The notes: generated from the sequence alone by a model not told the origin. DNA of 64,000 nt from Thalassospira sp. ER-Se-21-Dark (GCF_017922435.1 NZ_VDEZ01000001.1:434001-498000); one strand, 5' to 3'; positions 20,349 through 28,198 are shown, counted from the first letter of the stretch. Translations and numbers: made by a program.

Positions 20349-21281
20349 ATGGACTGGGACAAGCTGCGTGTTTTTCACGCTGTTGCCGAAGCCGGGAGCT
20401 TCACCCACGCAGGGGAAAACCTTAATCTGAGCCAGTCGGCCGTCAGCCGACAGATCAGCGCACTCGAAGAAAGCGTGAAAGTCCCGCTTTTCCATCGCCA
20501 TGCGCGTGGCCTGATCCTGACAGAACAGGGCGAGTTGCTGTATCGCACAGCACATGATGTTTTTGCCAAGCTTTCGATGGCAGAGGCGCGCATTCGCGAA
20601 TCAAAGGAACGGCCAAGCGGTCCGCTCAAGGTCACGACAACGGTGGCCTTCGGTTCGACCTGGCTAACACCGCGCATCAACGAGTTCCTTGAACGGTATC
20701 CGGAAATCGAACTGTCGCTGGTGCTCAATGACGAGGAACTCGACCTTGCCATGCGCGAGGCCGATGTTGCCATCCGCATGCAGCCGCCCCGTCAGGCCGA
20801 TCTTGTCCAGCGCCAGTTGATGACGCTGCGCTATCACGTGTTTGCATCGCCGGAATATATCAAGCAACACGGCATGCCCAAGACTCCTGAAGAACTCAAG
20901 GATCACCGTCTGATCATCTATGGTGCGGATGCCCGACCGCCGGTTTCCAACGTCAACTGGATGATGGCAACCGCACAGCAGTTCAAACCGGACATGCGCC
21001 CGATTCTGAAGCTCAACAATATCTATGGCATCTTCCGCGCCACCGAGTCCGGCCTTGGCATTTCTGCCCTGCCGGATTACCTGTTGCCCTCCAATAGCAA
21101 TCTGGTCCGCATCCTGCCGGAACTCGAAGGGCCAAGCTTCGATGCCTATTTCGTCTATCCGGAAGAACTGCGCCATTCCAAGCGCATCGCCGTATTCCGT
21201 GACTTCCTGATCGAGGAAATTTCAAAGGTCAAGGCAAAGGCCGCAGCAGCCGCCAGCGCAAGTGCCACGACCGAGAAATAG
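20349..21281 (+). CDS. lsrB: LysR-family regulator, LsrB/VtlR type
   Basis: The 310-residue protein has the LysR winged helix (MDWDKLRVFHAVAEAGSFTHAGENLNLSQSAVSRQISALEE) and a two-lobed effector domain. The first 40 residues closely resemble LsrB of Sinorhizobium and VtlR of Brucella and Agrobacterium, which in those genera control stress and envelope genes and the AbcR small RNAs. The match is from memory of those sequences. Position just downstream of trxB agrees with that assignment. The C terminus is an Ala/Lys-rich tail. Two sRNA-like units follow on the same strand, as expected if it regulates them. Confidence 0.8.
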   Translation: MDWDKLRVFHAVAEAGSFTHAGENLNLSQSAVSRQISALEESVKVPLFHRHARGLILTEQGELLYRTAHDVFAKLSMAEARIRESKERPSGPLKVTTTVAFGSTWLTPRINEFLERYPEIELSLVLNDEELDLAMREADVAIRMQPPRQADLVQRQLMTLRYHVFASPEYIKQHGMPKTPEELKDHRLIIYGADARPPVSNVNWMMATAQQFKPDMRPILKLNNIYGIFRATESGLGISALPDYLLPSNSNLVRILPELEGPSFDAYFVYPEELRHSKRIAVFRDFLIEEISKVKAKAAAAASASATTEK

Positions 21282-21309
21282 AATCCGAGACATCGTTTAT
21301 CCGATTCTG

Positions 21310-21341
21310 CAACAGCCCGGCCCAGCAGGGCTGTTGGCGTT
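21310..21341 (+). terminator. Hairpin after the lsrB-type gene
   Basis: A 9-bp stem CAACAGCCC / GGGCTGTTG with a 9-base loop lies 28 bases after the stop codon. Only a short T tract follows (GCGTTT). Confidence 0.5.
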
Positions 21342-21406
21342 TATGGAGTGTTTTGCCTATATCGGGCACATCAAATATCAGTCGTGCCATAATGTCTTAA
21401 AATTGC

Positions 21407-21456
21407 TGACATTTTATTGTCATGCGCCTGACGCATGGTTGACTTGTAGTCATTCT
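21407..21456. promoter_or_regulatory. 11-bp-phased TGAC/TGTC repeats upstream of the first sRNA unit
   Basis: TGAC or TGTC starts at 21407, 21418, 21429 and 21440, exactly 11 bp apart, and 21407-21422 is also a palindrome (TGACA, 6 bases, TGTCA). The end of the array overlaps ACTTGTAGTCATTCT (21442-21456), which recurs with two changes at 21755-21769 upstream of the second sRNA unit. A possible promoter is TTGGCC (21461-21466) with TATATT (21482-21487). An inverted pair ACTTAT/ATAAGT lies at 21479-21499. Confidence 0.4.
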
Positions 21457-21544
21457 ATTTTTGGCCCACCCAAGGATCACTTATATTCATATCATAAGTT
21501 GTGAGCATACGCACAAAGCGAGCTTGCTCCGGCTTCCTGATCTT

Positions 21545-21665
21545 TGGACGATCCGTCCGCCGGAACGATATCCGGCTTGGAATCTTCAAGAGTTTCCCTA
21601 CGTCTCCCAGACGTAAGCCTCCCTGTTGATCTTGCCGGTAGCTCCCCCGCTACCGGCTTTTTTTT
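21545..21665 (+). ncRNA. AbcR-like small RNA, copy 1
   Basis: A non-coding unit of about 120 nt with four hairpins. A is GGACG/CGTCC (21546-21558). B is GCCGGA/TCCGGC (21559-21576). C is ACGTCT-CCC-AGACGT, whose loop is CCC. The terminator is GCCGGTAGC/GCTACCGGC (21634-21657) with loop TCCCCC and eight Ts. Between C and the terminator lies GCCTCCCTG. The C-rich elements could pair with Shine-Dalgarno sequences. Copy 2 keeps the order and the CTACGTCTCCCAGACGT block. Position after a VtlR/LsrB-type gene matches the abcR locus of Agrobacterium. The 5' end is uncertain and may be as far back as 21495. Confidence 0.7.
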
Positions 21666-21905
21666 GTGCTGCTGCACAATGAATTATCGCCGCAAACAGT
21701 GATCTAGCCAGAAAACCGGCGAAACACCCTCATGAAAACATATAAATATCAATAACTTGATGTCATTCTGAACGTCCCCATATATTTATGCAGAAAATGC
21801 ATGGCTGAAAAAGCAATTTGGCAGTGGTCATTATCGTCAAAAACGCTATCTTCTCCCTCGAACCGCAGCGGAACACTCCGCACCGCGGTACAGAGTTTTC
21901 TCCCT

Positions 21906-22038
21906 GACCGATTATGTCGGTCTTTAGCCGGACGCCCTGTCCGGCTTACCCAGGGCCCTGCGAAGGGTCCTACGTCTCCCAGACGTGAAGCCTCCCTGAT
22001 AAACTTGCCGGGCACATTTGTTGCCCGGCTTTTTTTTT
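21906..22038 (+). ncRNA. AbcR-like small RNA, copy 2
   Basis: The second unit, about 135 nt, has the same architecture. Hairpin A is GACCG/CGGTC (21906-21922) and B is AGCCGGAC/GTCCGGCT (21926-21946). C is ACGTCT-CCC-AGACGT (from 21972), followed by GCCTCCCTG. The terminator is GCCGGGCA/TGCCCGGC (22007-22029) with nine Ts. Upstream of hairpin A are two more CTCCC motifs (around 21853 and 21900). About 37 of 43 bases match copy 1 over the block from hairpin C to the terminator. The 5' end is uncertain (perhaps 21850-21900). Tandem duplication as in AbcR1/AbcR2 is the likely origin. Confidence 0.7.
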
Positions 22039-22201
22039 TGCTTTATCGGCTTCCTCGCCTTCTCCCCATTACGCCTGCTCGCACGCAGCTGTGATCAGCC
22101 GTCACCCGATCTCGACTTGGCAAGCGCCGCCCTTGGTTTCACTATGGTCATTCAATGTGTCCAATAAGGACACCCATCTGCATGATCGGGACATCGGCTC
22201 C

Positions 22202-23590
22202 ATGAAAAGCACGCTGAGCGCCTTCCTGTTTGGCAAGAATGCCAACAGTCATCTCCCAGAGCGCGTTCAGAGCGCGATCGAAAAACAACAATATGAAAGC
22301 GAAAAGCTGATCGGCTGGGTACAGCTGTTGCTGGTGACGATTTTTGCAAGTCTCTATGCCATCTCCCCCAAGACCGCAATGTCCGATGGCATCCACCCCG
22401 TACCCTGGGCGCTTGGGCTTTATTATCTGTTTACCCTCAAACGCCTTGCCCTGACCTATCGCAACAAACTCTCGACCTGGTTTCTGACTGTTTCAGTCAT
22501 CGCCGATATCGGGCTTCTGATGGTCCTGATCTGGAGCTTCCATATCCAGTACATGCAACCGGCCAGCTTTTATCTCAAAGCACCGACCGTGCTCTATGTC
22601 TTCATCTTCATTGCCCTGCGTAGCCTGCGCTTTGATCCGCGCTATATCCTGATAGCTGGCGGGACAGCGGCGACAGGCTGGATCATCCTGACTGGCTATG
22701 TCATCTGGTCGGAGGGCGGCAAAAGCATGATCACGCGTGATTATGTGACCTACCTGACCTCAAACTCGATCCTGATCGGGGCTGAAATTGACAAGATAAT
22801 TGCCATTTTGCTGGTTACGGCTGTTCTAACGGTCGCCGTGATGCGAGCCAAAAGATCGTTTATTCGGGCTGTCACGGATGAAATTGCCGCCCGCGATCTG
22901 TCGCGCTTTGTGTCACCCGAAATTGCCAATCGCATCACCCATGCCGAACAACAGATCCGACCGGGCGACGGCGAGGCCGTCAACGCGACGGTAATGTTTA
23001 CCGACATCGAAGGTTTTTCATCAATCGCCGAAAAACTCGCGCCAAAAGAACTGGCCACCATGCTCAATGAATATTTCACTGAGACCAATGCCTTGATTTC
23101 GCATTTTGGCGGTGTGATCACCCAGTTTGAAGGTGATGCAATGCTGATCACCTTTAATGCCGTGACCCCTGATACCGATCACGCGCTCAACGCCGTGCGC
23201 ACCGCCCTTGCCATTCAGGAACTCGCCAACCGGCGCATTTATTCTCATGGCGGGCAGTTGAAAACCCGCTGCGGGATCAATTCAGGTGAAATTGTTCTGG
23301 GTGCTGTCGGCTCCGAAAGCCGCCTGACCTTTACGGTGCATGGTGATAACGTCAATATCGCCTCGCGGCTTGAGGCACTGAACAAGGAGTTCAGCACCTA
23401 TATCCTTGCAACAGAGGATACAGTGCGTGCCTGTGGCAACCACGACGATATTCCGGCATGGACGCCGCGCGGCGATGTCACGGTGCGTGGCCGGGAAAAC
23501 CCGACAAAGATCTTCTCGCTCTCACCAATCAAAATCACCGGTCACACCCCGGCACAAGACACAGACCACCAAACGGTATCGCGCGCCTGA
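22202..23590 (+). CDS. Membrane-bound class III adenylate/guanylate cyclase
   Basis: The 462-residue protein has about six membrane segments in its first ~215 residues (for example LLLVTIFASLYAI, VSVIADIGLLMVLIW, IAILLVTAVLTVAVM) and a cytoplasmic class III cyclase domain. The two metal-binding Asp are in VMFTDIEGFSSI and FEGDAMLITF, and the nucleotide-binding region is RCGINSGEIVLGAVGS to VHGDNVNIASRLEAL. It should make cAMP or possibly cGMP. The start is uncertain: the ATG at 22202 is chosen, but the frame is open to a GTG at 22091. It lies between the two sRNA pairs. Confidence 0.85.
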   Translation: MKSTLSAFLFGKNANSHLPERVQSAIEKQQYESEKLIGWVQLLLVTIFASLYAISPKTAMSDGIHPVPWALGLYYLFTLKRLALTYRNKLSTWFLTVSVIADIGLLMVLIWSFHIQYMQPASFYLKAPTVLYVFIFIALRSLRFDPRYILIAGGTAATGWIILTGYVIWSEGGKSMITRDYVTYLTSNSILIGAEIDKIIAILLVTAVLTVAVMRAKRSFIRAVTDEIAARDLSRFVSPEIANRITHAEQQIRPGDGEAVNATVMFTDIEGFSSIAEKLAPKELATMLNEYFTETNALISHFGGVITQFEGDAMLITFNAVTPDTDHALNAVRTALAIQELANRRIYSHGGQLKTRCGINSGEIVLGAVGSESRLTFTVHGDNVNIASRLEALNKEFSTYILATEDTVRACGNHDDIPAWTPRGDVTVRGRENPTKIFSLSPIKITGHTPAQDTDHQTVSRA

Positions 23591-23617
23591 AAATCGTGAC
23601 CAACGGCGCGTCCCGGA

Positions 23618-23800
23618 CAAATTAAAAGCCCGGGGAGCTGTAAGCTCGCCCGGGCTTTGGGGACAGATGGTCTTGGGGAGACCTGTCAGATGCGCTGCCT
23701 TGCCCGTGGGGTGCATGACGCCTTGGGGGATAAGGGCGTCTGTTCCGGGCCTCGATGCGCCGTGAGGGAGGGGCACGGCATCGAAGTTTTCGCATCCGAC
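23618..23800 (-). ncRNA. C-loop small RNA, minus-strand unit 1
   Basis: A non-coding unit convergent with the cyclase gene. On the minus strand its hairpins are, in order: TCGATG..CCGTG/CACGG..CATCGA with loop CCCCTCCCT (loop at 23765-23773); GACGCC/GGCGTC with a loop containing TCCCCC (23717-23740); GGTCT-CCCCA-AGACC (23669-23683); and a terminator AAAGCCCGGG/CCCGGGCTTT (23625-23658) running into TTTTAATTT. A -10-like CATATT lies at 23808-23813. Each loop is complementary to a Shine-Dalgarno core. Unit 2 at 23921-24085 repeats the plan. No protein frame fits better. Confidence 0.65.
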
Positions 23801-23920
23801 AGTTAGGAATATGCCTTCGAAATGCGGCTCAAAATACGGTGTCTGATGACCATTTGGAGGCAAATTAGGGCAATTGCGGCGGCGCTTATGTGGGGTGATC
23901 TTGCTGCCCCGCCATCCGGA

Positions 23921-24085
23921 CAAAAAAGTGGGGCGGGATAAAACCCGCCCCAATCTATTCGGGGTCATTCATGGTCTTGGGGAGACCAAGTCAGCCGGGG
24001 TATTTCAGGTGGGGGAACAACCTGAAACCATCTGGGCCAGTATCGTGAGGGGGGACAGAGACTGCTGACCACGTCCTCGACTGAC
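23921..24085 (-). ncRNA. C-loop small RNA, minus-strand unit 2
   Basis: A paralogue of the preceding unit. On the minus strand: a CCCCCCTCACG element (conserved in unit 1), hairpin TTTCAGG/CCTGAAA with a loop containing TTCCCCC (around 24004-24028), hairpin TGGTCT-CCCCA-AGACCA (around 23973-23987), and a 9-bp terminator TGGGGCGGG/CCCGCCCCA (23929-23952) ending in TTTTTT. The -10-like CATATT (24093-24098) and the following AACTGTC are shared with unit 1. Size is about 165 nt if transcription starts near 24085. Confidence 0.65.
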
Positions 24086-24351
24086 AGTTGTGAATATGCC
24101 CGGAAATCAAGGCGGGAAAACAGGTCACATTGGGCCATTTCAGGGCGAATTGTGTTCCAATAAAGGCATCTGAAACTCAACCTGTTGATTTCATTGGATT
24201 CAACTGTCGCCCACAGGGCCCAAAAGCGCCATATCGACTTTTTTCTAGATCAAGGAAACAGGCAGATAGCCGGGTTTTCATCGGGTTTGGATGATGTCAA
24301 GCGCCTGAAAACCACGTTGAGGCCCCCTAAAAAATAACCCCACTTCCAGTA

Positions 24352-24416
24352 ATAGAATTGCCCTATCGCAAACAGTTAGACAATCAATTGGTGTAATTAA
24401 CAGCTGTCATTCATAC
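24352..24416 (+). promoter_or_regulatory. OxyR-type site and promoter of dps
   Basis: ATAG-N7-CTAT-N7-AGTT-N7-CAAT at 24352-24388 has the exact OxyR spacing, with the first half-site perfect. It ends at a -35-like TTGGTG (24388-24393) followed 17 bases later by TCATAC, the position from which OxyR activates. An oxyR gene is at 50891-51814. The stretch 24180-24350 upstream holds nothing I recognise. Confidence 0.6.
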
Positions 24417-24477
24417 TGCCTTCAATACGAAAAAGCACAAAGCCCGCTTGGATTGAAAGCGGCGAAAGGAGATAAAC

Positions 24478-24948
24478 ATGCAGATCGATATCGGCATCAA
24501 TGAATCCAACCGCACCGCTATCGCCGACGGACTTGGCCGCGTTCTGGCCGACAGCTATGCGCTATATTTGAAAACGCACAATTTCCACTGGAACGTGACG
24601 GGTCCGATGTTCCAGACCCTGCACACCATGTTTGAAGAACAGTACACCGAACTGGCAACCGCAATTGACGAAGTCGCCGAACGCATCCGTTCGCTGGGCG
24701 CCTATGCCCCGGCCAGCTTCTCAGCCTACAGCGAACTGACCGCGATCAAGGAAGAAAAAAGTGTGCCTGCCGCCAAGGACATGATTGCGCAACTGGTCGA
24801 AGGCCATGAAACCGTGATCAAGACCGCGCGTTCGCTCTATCCGATTTGCGATAGCTCGGATGATGATGCCACCGCAGACCTTCTGACCGCCCGCATTCAG
24901 GTCCATGAAAAAACCGCCTGGATGCTGCGTTCCCTGCTTGAAGGCTAA
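24478..24948 (+). CDS. dps: Dps-family ferritin-like DNA-protection protein
   Basis: The 156-residue protein forms a dodecamer that oxidises and stores iron and shields DNA from peroxide. Ferroxidase residues sit in [24 protein letters not shown] (the two His) and in [17 protein letters not shown] (Asp and Glu), as in the family. It starts at an ATG with AAGGAGA 7 bases upstream. It is a single gene with its own promoter and a strong terminator. The upstream OxyR-type site suggests peroxide induction. Confidence 0.95.
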   Translation: MQIDIGINESNRTAIADGLGRVLADSYALYLKTHNFHWNVTGPMFQTLHTMFEEQYTELATAIDEVAERIRSLGAYAPASFSAYSELTAIKEEKSVPAAKDMIAQLVEGHETVIKTARSLYPICDSSDDDATADLLTARIQVHEKTAWMLRSLLEG

Positions 24949-24974
24949 GCACCAACTTTTCGCGTCCCCAACGC

Positions 24975-25005
24975 AAAACGGCCCGGAACATTCCGGGCCG
25001 TTTTT
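24975..25005 (+). terminator. Intrinsic terminator after dps
   Basis: Long stem AAAACGGCCCGGAA / TTCCGGGCCGTTTT followed by T. Confidence 0.9.
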
Positions 25006-25096
25006 ATATATGTGCGTCACAAGAACACCACACCCCTGCGACGCACGATGCCTGTGACCAGGAAAGGAGCAACCCGGTCAGCGGGCTGAAAGCTTC

Positions 25097-26137
25097 TTAC
25101 TGGCTGTTTTTGGCAATCGCCGCACGTGCAGCCGCGACAATGGCGGCACCATCGACGCCCTTGTCATTCATTTCCGCGATCCAGCGATCAATCACTTCAT
25201 CGGCCTTTGCGGCAAACTTTGCGGTTTCATCGGCTGAAAGCGTCACCAACTCACCCGATTTGGCGAAAATCTCTTCACCGCGGGGTTCAATCGCATCCCA
25301 TGCCTCGCCAATTTCGCGCGCAATGTTCTGGCCGGAGTTATCATCGATGACCTTTTTCAGATCATCTGGCAGGGCTTCATAGCGATCCTTGTTCATCGCG
25401 AACATGAAGACCAGCGTGCCGAACCGGACACCCTGATCACCCTCGATGGCATACTGGGTCATATCCGGGATCTTGAACGGAATGGCGACCTCGTGCGGGA
25501 TCAACGCACCATCCACGACACCAAGCGACAAGGCCTGCGGCAAATCTGGCACCGGCATGCTGACCGGCTGTGCCCCCCAGCTTTCCAGCATCCAGGCACC
25601 GGTACGCGACGGTGCGCGCAGTTTCATGCCTTCGACATCGGCAAGGCTTTCGATCTTTTTCTCGGTGGTGAAAATTGCCTGCCCGGTATGGACATGGATC
25701 AGCAACGGCTTGATATCATCAAAGTCCTGCGACAGGTGCTCTTCATAGATATCCTGAATGGCCATGTTGGTGATGGCCGCACTGCCGGTATGAACAAACG
25801 GCAGCTCGAACACTTCACTGCGCGGATAGACACCCGGCGTATAACCAAGCGCACTCCACCCCAGATCAACCGCACCATCGCGAATATGGCTGTAAAGCTC
25901 GGTCGGTTTGCCACCAAGCGCCATCGCCGGGTAAATCTCGATCTTGATGCGACCGTCCGATTGTTCCTCGATCCGCTTGGCCCATGGCTCAAGGAATTTG
26001 GCCTGTGCCGTAGCCTTTGGCCCCAGCACATGTTCCAAAACGAAGGTAAATTCCGGTTCAGCCTGCGCAGAAAGCGCGCTTGCCAAACAGCCAGCAGCAA
26101 CTGCTGCCGATACAAACAGGCGTTTAAACATTTTCAA
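25097..26137 (-). CDS. TRAP transporter solute-binding protein (DctP family), lone
   Basis: The 346-residue protein has a signal peptide (cleavage expected after ALSAQA) and a DctP-type fold: KFLEPWAKRIEEQSDGRIKIEIYPAMALGG near the start, then DVEGMKLRAPSRTGAWMLESWGAQPVSMPVPDLPQAL, which carries the carboxylate-binding Arg. Such proteins deliver organic acids to a DctQM membrane pair, but no Q or M gene is adjacent. It is downstream of the vanA-type gene on the same strand, 147 bases away, so its ligand may be an aromatic acid. A GGATCC-centred palindrome (26254-26261) lies in that gap. Confidence 0.88.
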   Translation of the reverse strand: MKMFKRLFVSAAVAAGCLASALSAQAEPEFTFVLEHVLGPKATAQAKFLEPWAKRIEEQSDGRIKIEIYPAMALGGKPTELYSHIRDGAVDLGWSALGYTPGVYPRSEVFELPFVHTGSAAITNMAIQDIYEEHLSQDFDDIKPLLIHVHTGQAIFTTEKKIESLADVEGMKLRAPSRTGAWMLESWGAQPVSMPVPDLPQALSLGVVDGALIPHEVAIPFKIPDMTQYAIEGDQGVRFGTLVFMFAMNKDRYEALPDDLKKVIDDNSGQNIAREIGEAWDAIEPRGEEIFAKSGELVTLSADETAKFAAKADEVIDRWIAEMNDKGVDGAAIVAAARAAIAKNSQ

Positions 26138-26283
26138 CCTCAGACGTTTTCCCTGAAAATGCGCTCAGCACTCCCGCCCGCTTGGCACGGTTTTGGCGCG
26201 GTGTTTCACAGCACTGAGCGTCTCTCTCTTTTGGTAGCGTTCTTTGACCGGTTCGGATCCGGCTTTGTCTTTTTATGCGTTGG

Positions 26284-27300
26284 TTATTCCGCCGCAGCAG
26301 CAAGTGCCCGATCAATCAGACGCCGTGCACGCACACCGCCCACATCAATATTGAAATTCAAAAGCTTGCGTTCCGGATGACGCAGCATGTTGGCCTGTTG
26401 GCCTTCGACAACTTCAAGATCCTCATAGAACACCTTGGCCTGCGCATCTTTGATGTTTTGGGTCAGCCCGTTATCATCGATGTCAAAGTTGCGCACCATG
26501 CCCCAGTAATAGCGGCACGTGGTTTCTGTTTCCGGCGTCATGCAGTTCACGACAATGCCGGTTACACCCTTGGACCGATCACCTTGTTGCGCACCGGTCC
26601 CGGCAAGCGCAACGCCGACATCAATCATCACATTGGATGGCAAGGTAAAGGTGCAGATCTGCCAGCGATCGCAGACTTCCTTGGATTTCAGGTTATTGGC
26701 CCAGAACGGCGGCGGCACGATATTTTCCATCCAGCGCTCGACCGTGACGCTTTCGTCATCGGACCGTGTCTGCGGCAGGCTCTCGGTGATTTCAAGCTGA
26801 CCGATGCTGGATGGATGCACATAGGTCTCGTGGCTCAGATCCATCAGGTTATCGACCAAAAGCTCATACCCGCATTTCACATCATACGTCCCGCCGTCAA
26901 AGACCCAGCCTTCTTCGGATGCATGCGGAATTTCCGGCACCAGTGCCTCGTCAGCCTTTTCCTTGTCGCCGATCCAGACCCAGACAAAGCGGTCTTTCTC
27001 GACCACCGGATAGGCGCGAACACAGGCTTCCGGGTGGATGCTTTGCTGGTTGGGCATATGCACGCATGCGCCGTCACCATCAAATTCCAATCCGTGATAG
27101 CCACACACCAGACGGTCGCCTTCGACATAGCCCTGGCTTAGCGGCAGAAGACGATGCGGGCAGCTGTCTTCAAGCGCGACCAATGACCGGTCGGCACGGC
27201 GATACAAAACGACATTTTCATTGCAGATCGTGCGCGCGACGGGGGTGCGACCAATTTCGCCATCCCAGCCTGCGACGTACCAGAAGTTACGCAGGAACAT
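26284..27300 (-). CDS. vanA: Rieske oxygenase, vanillate O-demethylase oxygenase subunit type
   Basis: The 338-residue oxygenase component has a Rieske [2Fe-2S] site, C47-x-H49 (SCPHR) and C66-x2-H69 (CGYHG), and a mononuclear iron site in DNLMDLSHETYVHP (Asp/His/His). It most resembles VanA, which demethylates vanillate to protocatechuate using electrons from VanB, but related demethylases have other methoxy-aromatic substrates, so the substrate is inferred. It starts at the ATG of MFLRNFWYVAG, preceded by GGGAGAG. It is divergent from the GntR gene, and the shared region holds a 16-bp palindrome. Confidence 0.82.
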   Translation of the reverse strand: MFLRNFWYVAGWDGEIGRTPVARTICNENVVLYRRADRSLVALEDSCPHRLLPLSQGYVEGDRLVCGYHGLEFDGDGACVHMPNQQSIHPEACVRAYPVVEKDRFVWVWIGDKEKADEALVPEIPHASEEGWVFDGGTYDVKCGYELLVDNLMDLSHETYVHPSSIGQLEITESLPQTRSDDESVTVERWMENIVPPPFWANNLKSKEVCDRWQICTFTLPSNVMIDVGVALAGTGAQQGDRSKGVTGIVVNCMTPETETTCRYYWGMVRNFDIDDNGLTQNIKDAQAKVFYEDLEVVEGQQANMLRHPERKLLNFNIDVGGVRARRLIDRALAAAAE

Positions 27301-27390
27301 GTTTCTCTCCCTTGGCGCAAGGCCAATCAAGGTTGCTTGCAGGTGGAATTTTTACCACCAAGATTTCTTGTTATGCCTCTAAGCGTAATC

Positions 27391-27406
27391 AAATTGGATC
27401 CAATTT
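27391..27406. promoter_or_regulatory. GntR operator, perfect palindrome, between vanA and the regulator
   Basis: AAATTGGATCCAATTT is a perfect 16-bp palindrome. On the minus strand it lies between TTGCCA and TTACGC, a possible vanA promoter with 17-bp spacing. The same core ATTGGATCCAAT recurs at 28242-28253 before vanB. Confidence 0.7.
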
Positions 27407-27475
27407 GGCAAGATGCTTTTTAAACAATTCGATCTGAACTATGATCGCCCGGCACTCACAAAAACGGAAACCGGC

Positions 27476-28198
27476 ATGAGTAAACACGGCCAGCGCGTCC
27501 TGATCACCTTGCGGAAAATGATCGCCAACGGGGAACTTCCACCGGGCGAACGGGTTGCAGAAATCCCGATTGCTGAACGGCTTGGCGTATCGCGCACACC
27601 GGTCCGGATTGCCTTTCGGACACTCGAACAGGAAGGCCTGCTGCGCAAAGGGGATCGTCGCGGCTACACCGTGCGCGCCATCACCCCGACCGAAATTGCC
27701 GACGCCATCGAAGTGCGCGGTGTACTCGAAGGACTTGCCGCCCGCCTTGCCAGCGAACGCGGTATTTCCCTTCCGGCCCGCAGCCACCTGATTGAATGCC
27801 TTTCCACGGGTGATGCCTTGTTTTCCAAGGGTTTCCTGACCGATGAGGACATGGAAATCTATCACGATTTCAACATGCGCTTTCACAACACCATCATCGA
27901 AGCCAGCCGCAACATCGCCATCGAAGATGCGCTGTCACGCAATGATCACCTGCCATTTGCATCCGTATCGTCCATCGCCTTCAACCGCGATGACATGACC
28001 GGGGAATTCCGCCGATTCAATTTCAGCCACATGCAGCATCACATCATTTTCGATGCCATCGACAACGGCCAGGGGGCGCGCGCCGAAGCCCTGATGCGTG
28101 AACATGCCAATGCGGCATTGCGCTATACGCAAATCCTTGGTCCGACACAGGATATGCCCGACAACTTCACCGTCATCGAACGCGAAGATACCGCATAA
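27476..28198 (+). CDS. GntR-family regulator (FadR/FCD type), probable VanR
   Basis: The 240-residue regulator has a GntR winged helix (LPPGERVAEIPIAERLGVSRTPVRIAFRTLEQEGLLRKGDRRGYTV) and an all-helical FCD effector domain with the metal-binding Asp/His set (EDMEIYHDFNMRFHNTIIEAS). It is flanked by vanA (divergent) and vanB (downstream), each with the GGATCC-centred palindrome, so repression relieved by an aromatic ligand is likely. Start: the ATG at 27476 is preferred because a -10-like TATGAT is at 27440-27445. An in-frame ATG at 27413 would add 21 residues. Confidence 0.82.
   Translation: MSKHGQRVLITLRKMIANGELPPGERVAEIPIAERLGVSRTPVRIAFRTLEQEGLLRKGDRRGYTVRAITPTEIADAIEVRGVLEGLAARLASERGISLPARSHLIECLSTGDALFSKGFLTDEDMEIYHDFNMRFHNTIIEASRNIAIEDALSRNDHLPFASVSSIAFNRDDMTGEFRRFNFSHMQHHIIFDAIDNGQGARAEALMREHANAALRYTQILGPTQDMPDNFTVIEREDTA

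Noticed and set aside
21479-21499. ACTTAT/ATAAGT dyad considered as the definite LsrB/VtlR box
   Set aside because: The spacing does not fit T-N11-A cleanly and the dyad is not repeated before copy 2.
21801-22094. 97-codon open frame over the second AbcR-like unit
   Set aside because: It runs through the conserved hairpins and terminator, and copy 1 has no equivalent frame.
23522-23968. 148-codon minus-strand open frame over the first C-loop RNA unit
   Set aside because: The composition is not protein-like, it crosses a strong terminator, and the paralogous unit does not keep the frame.
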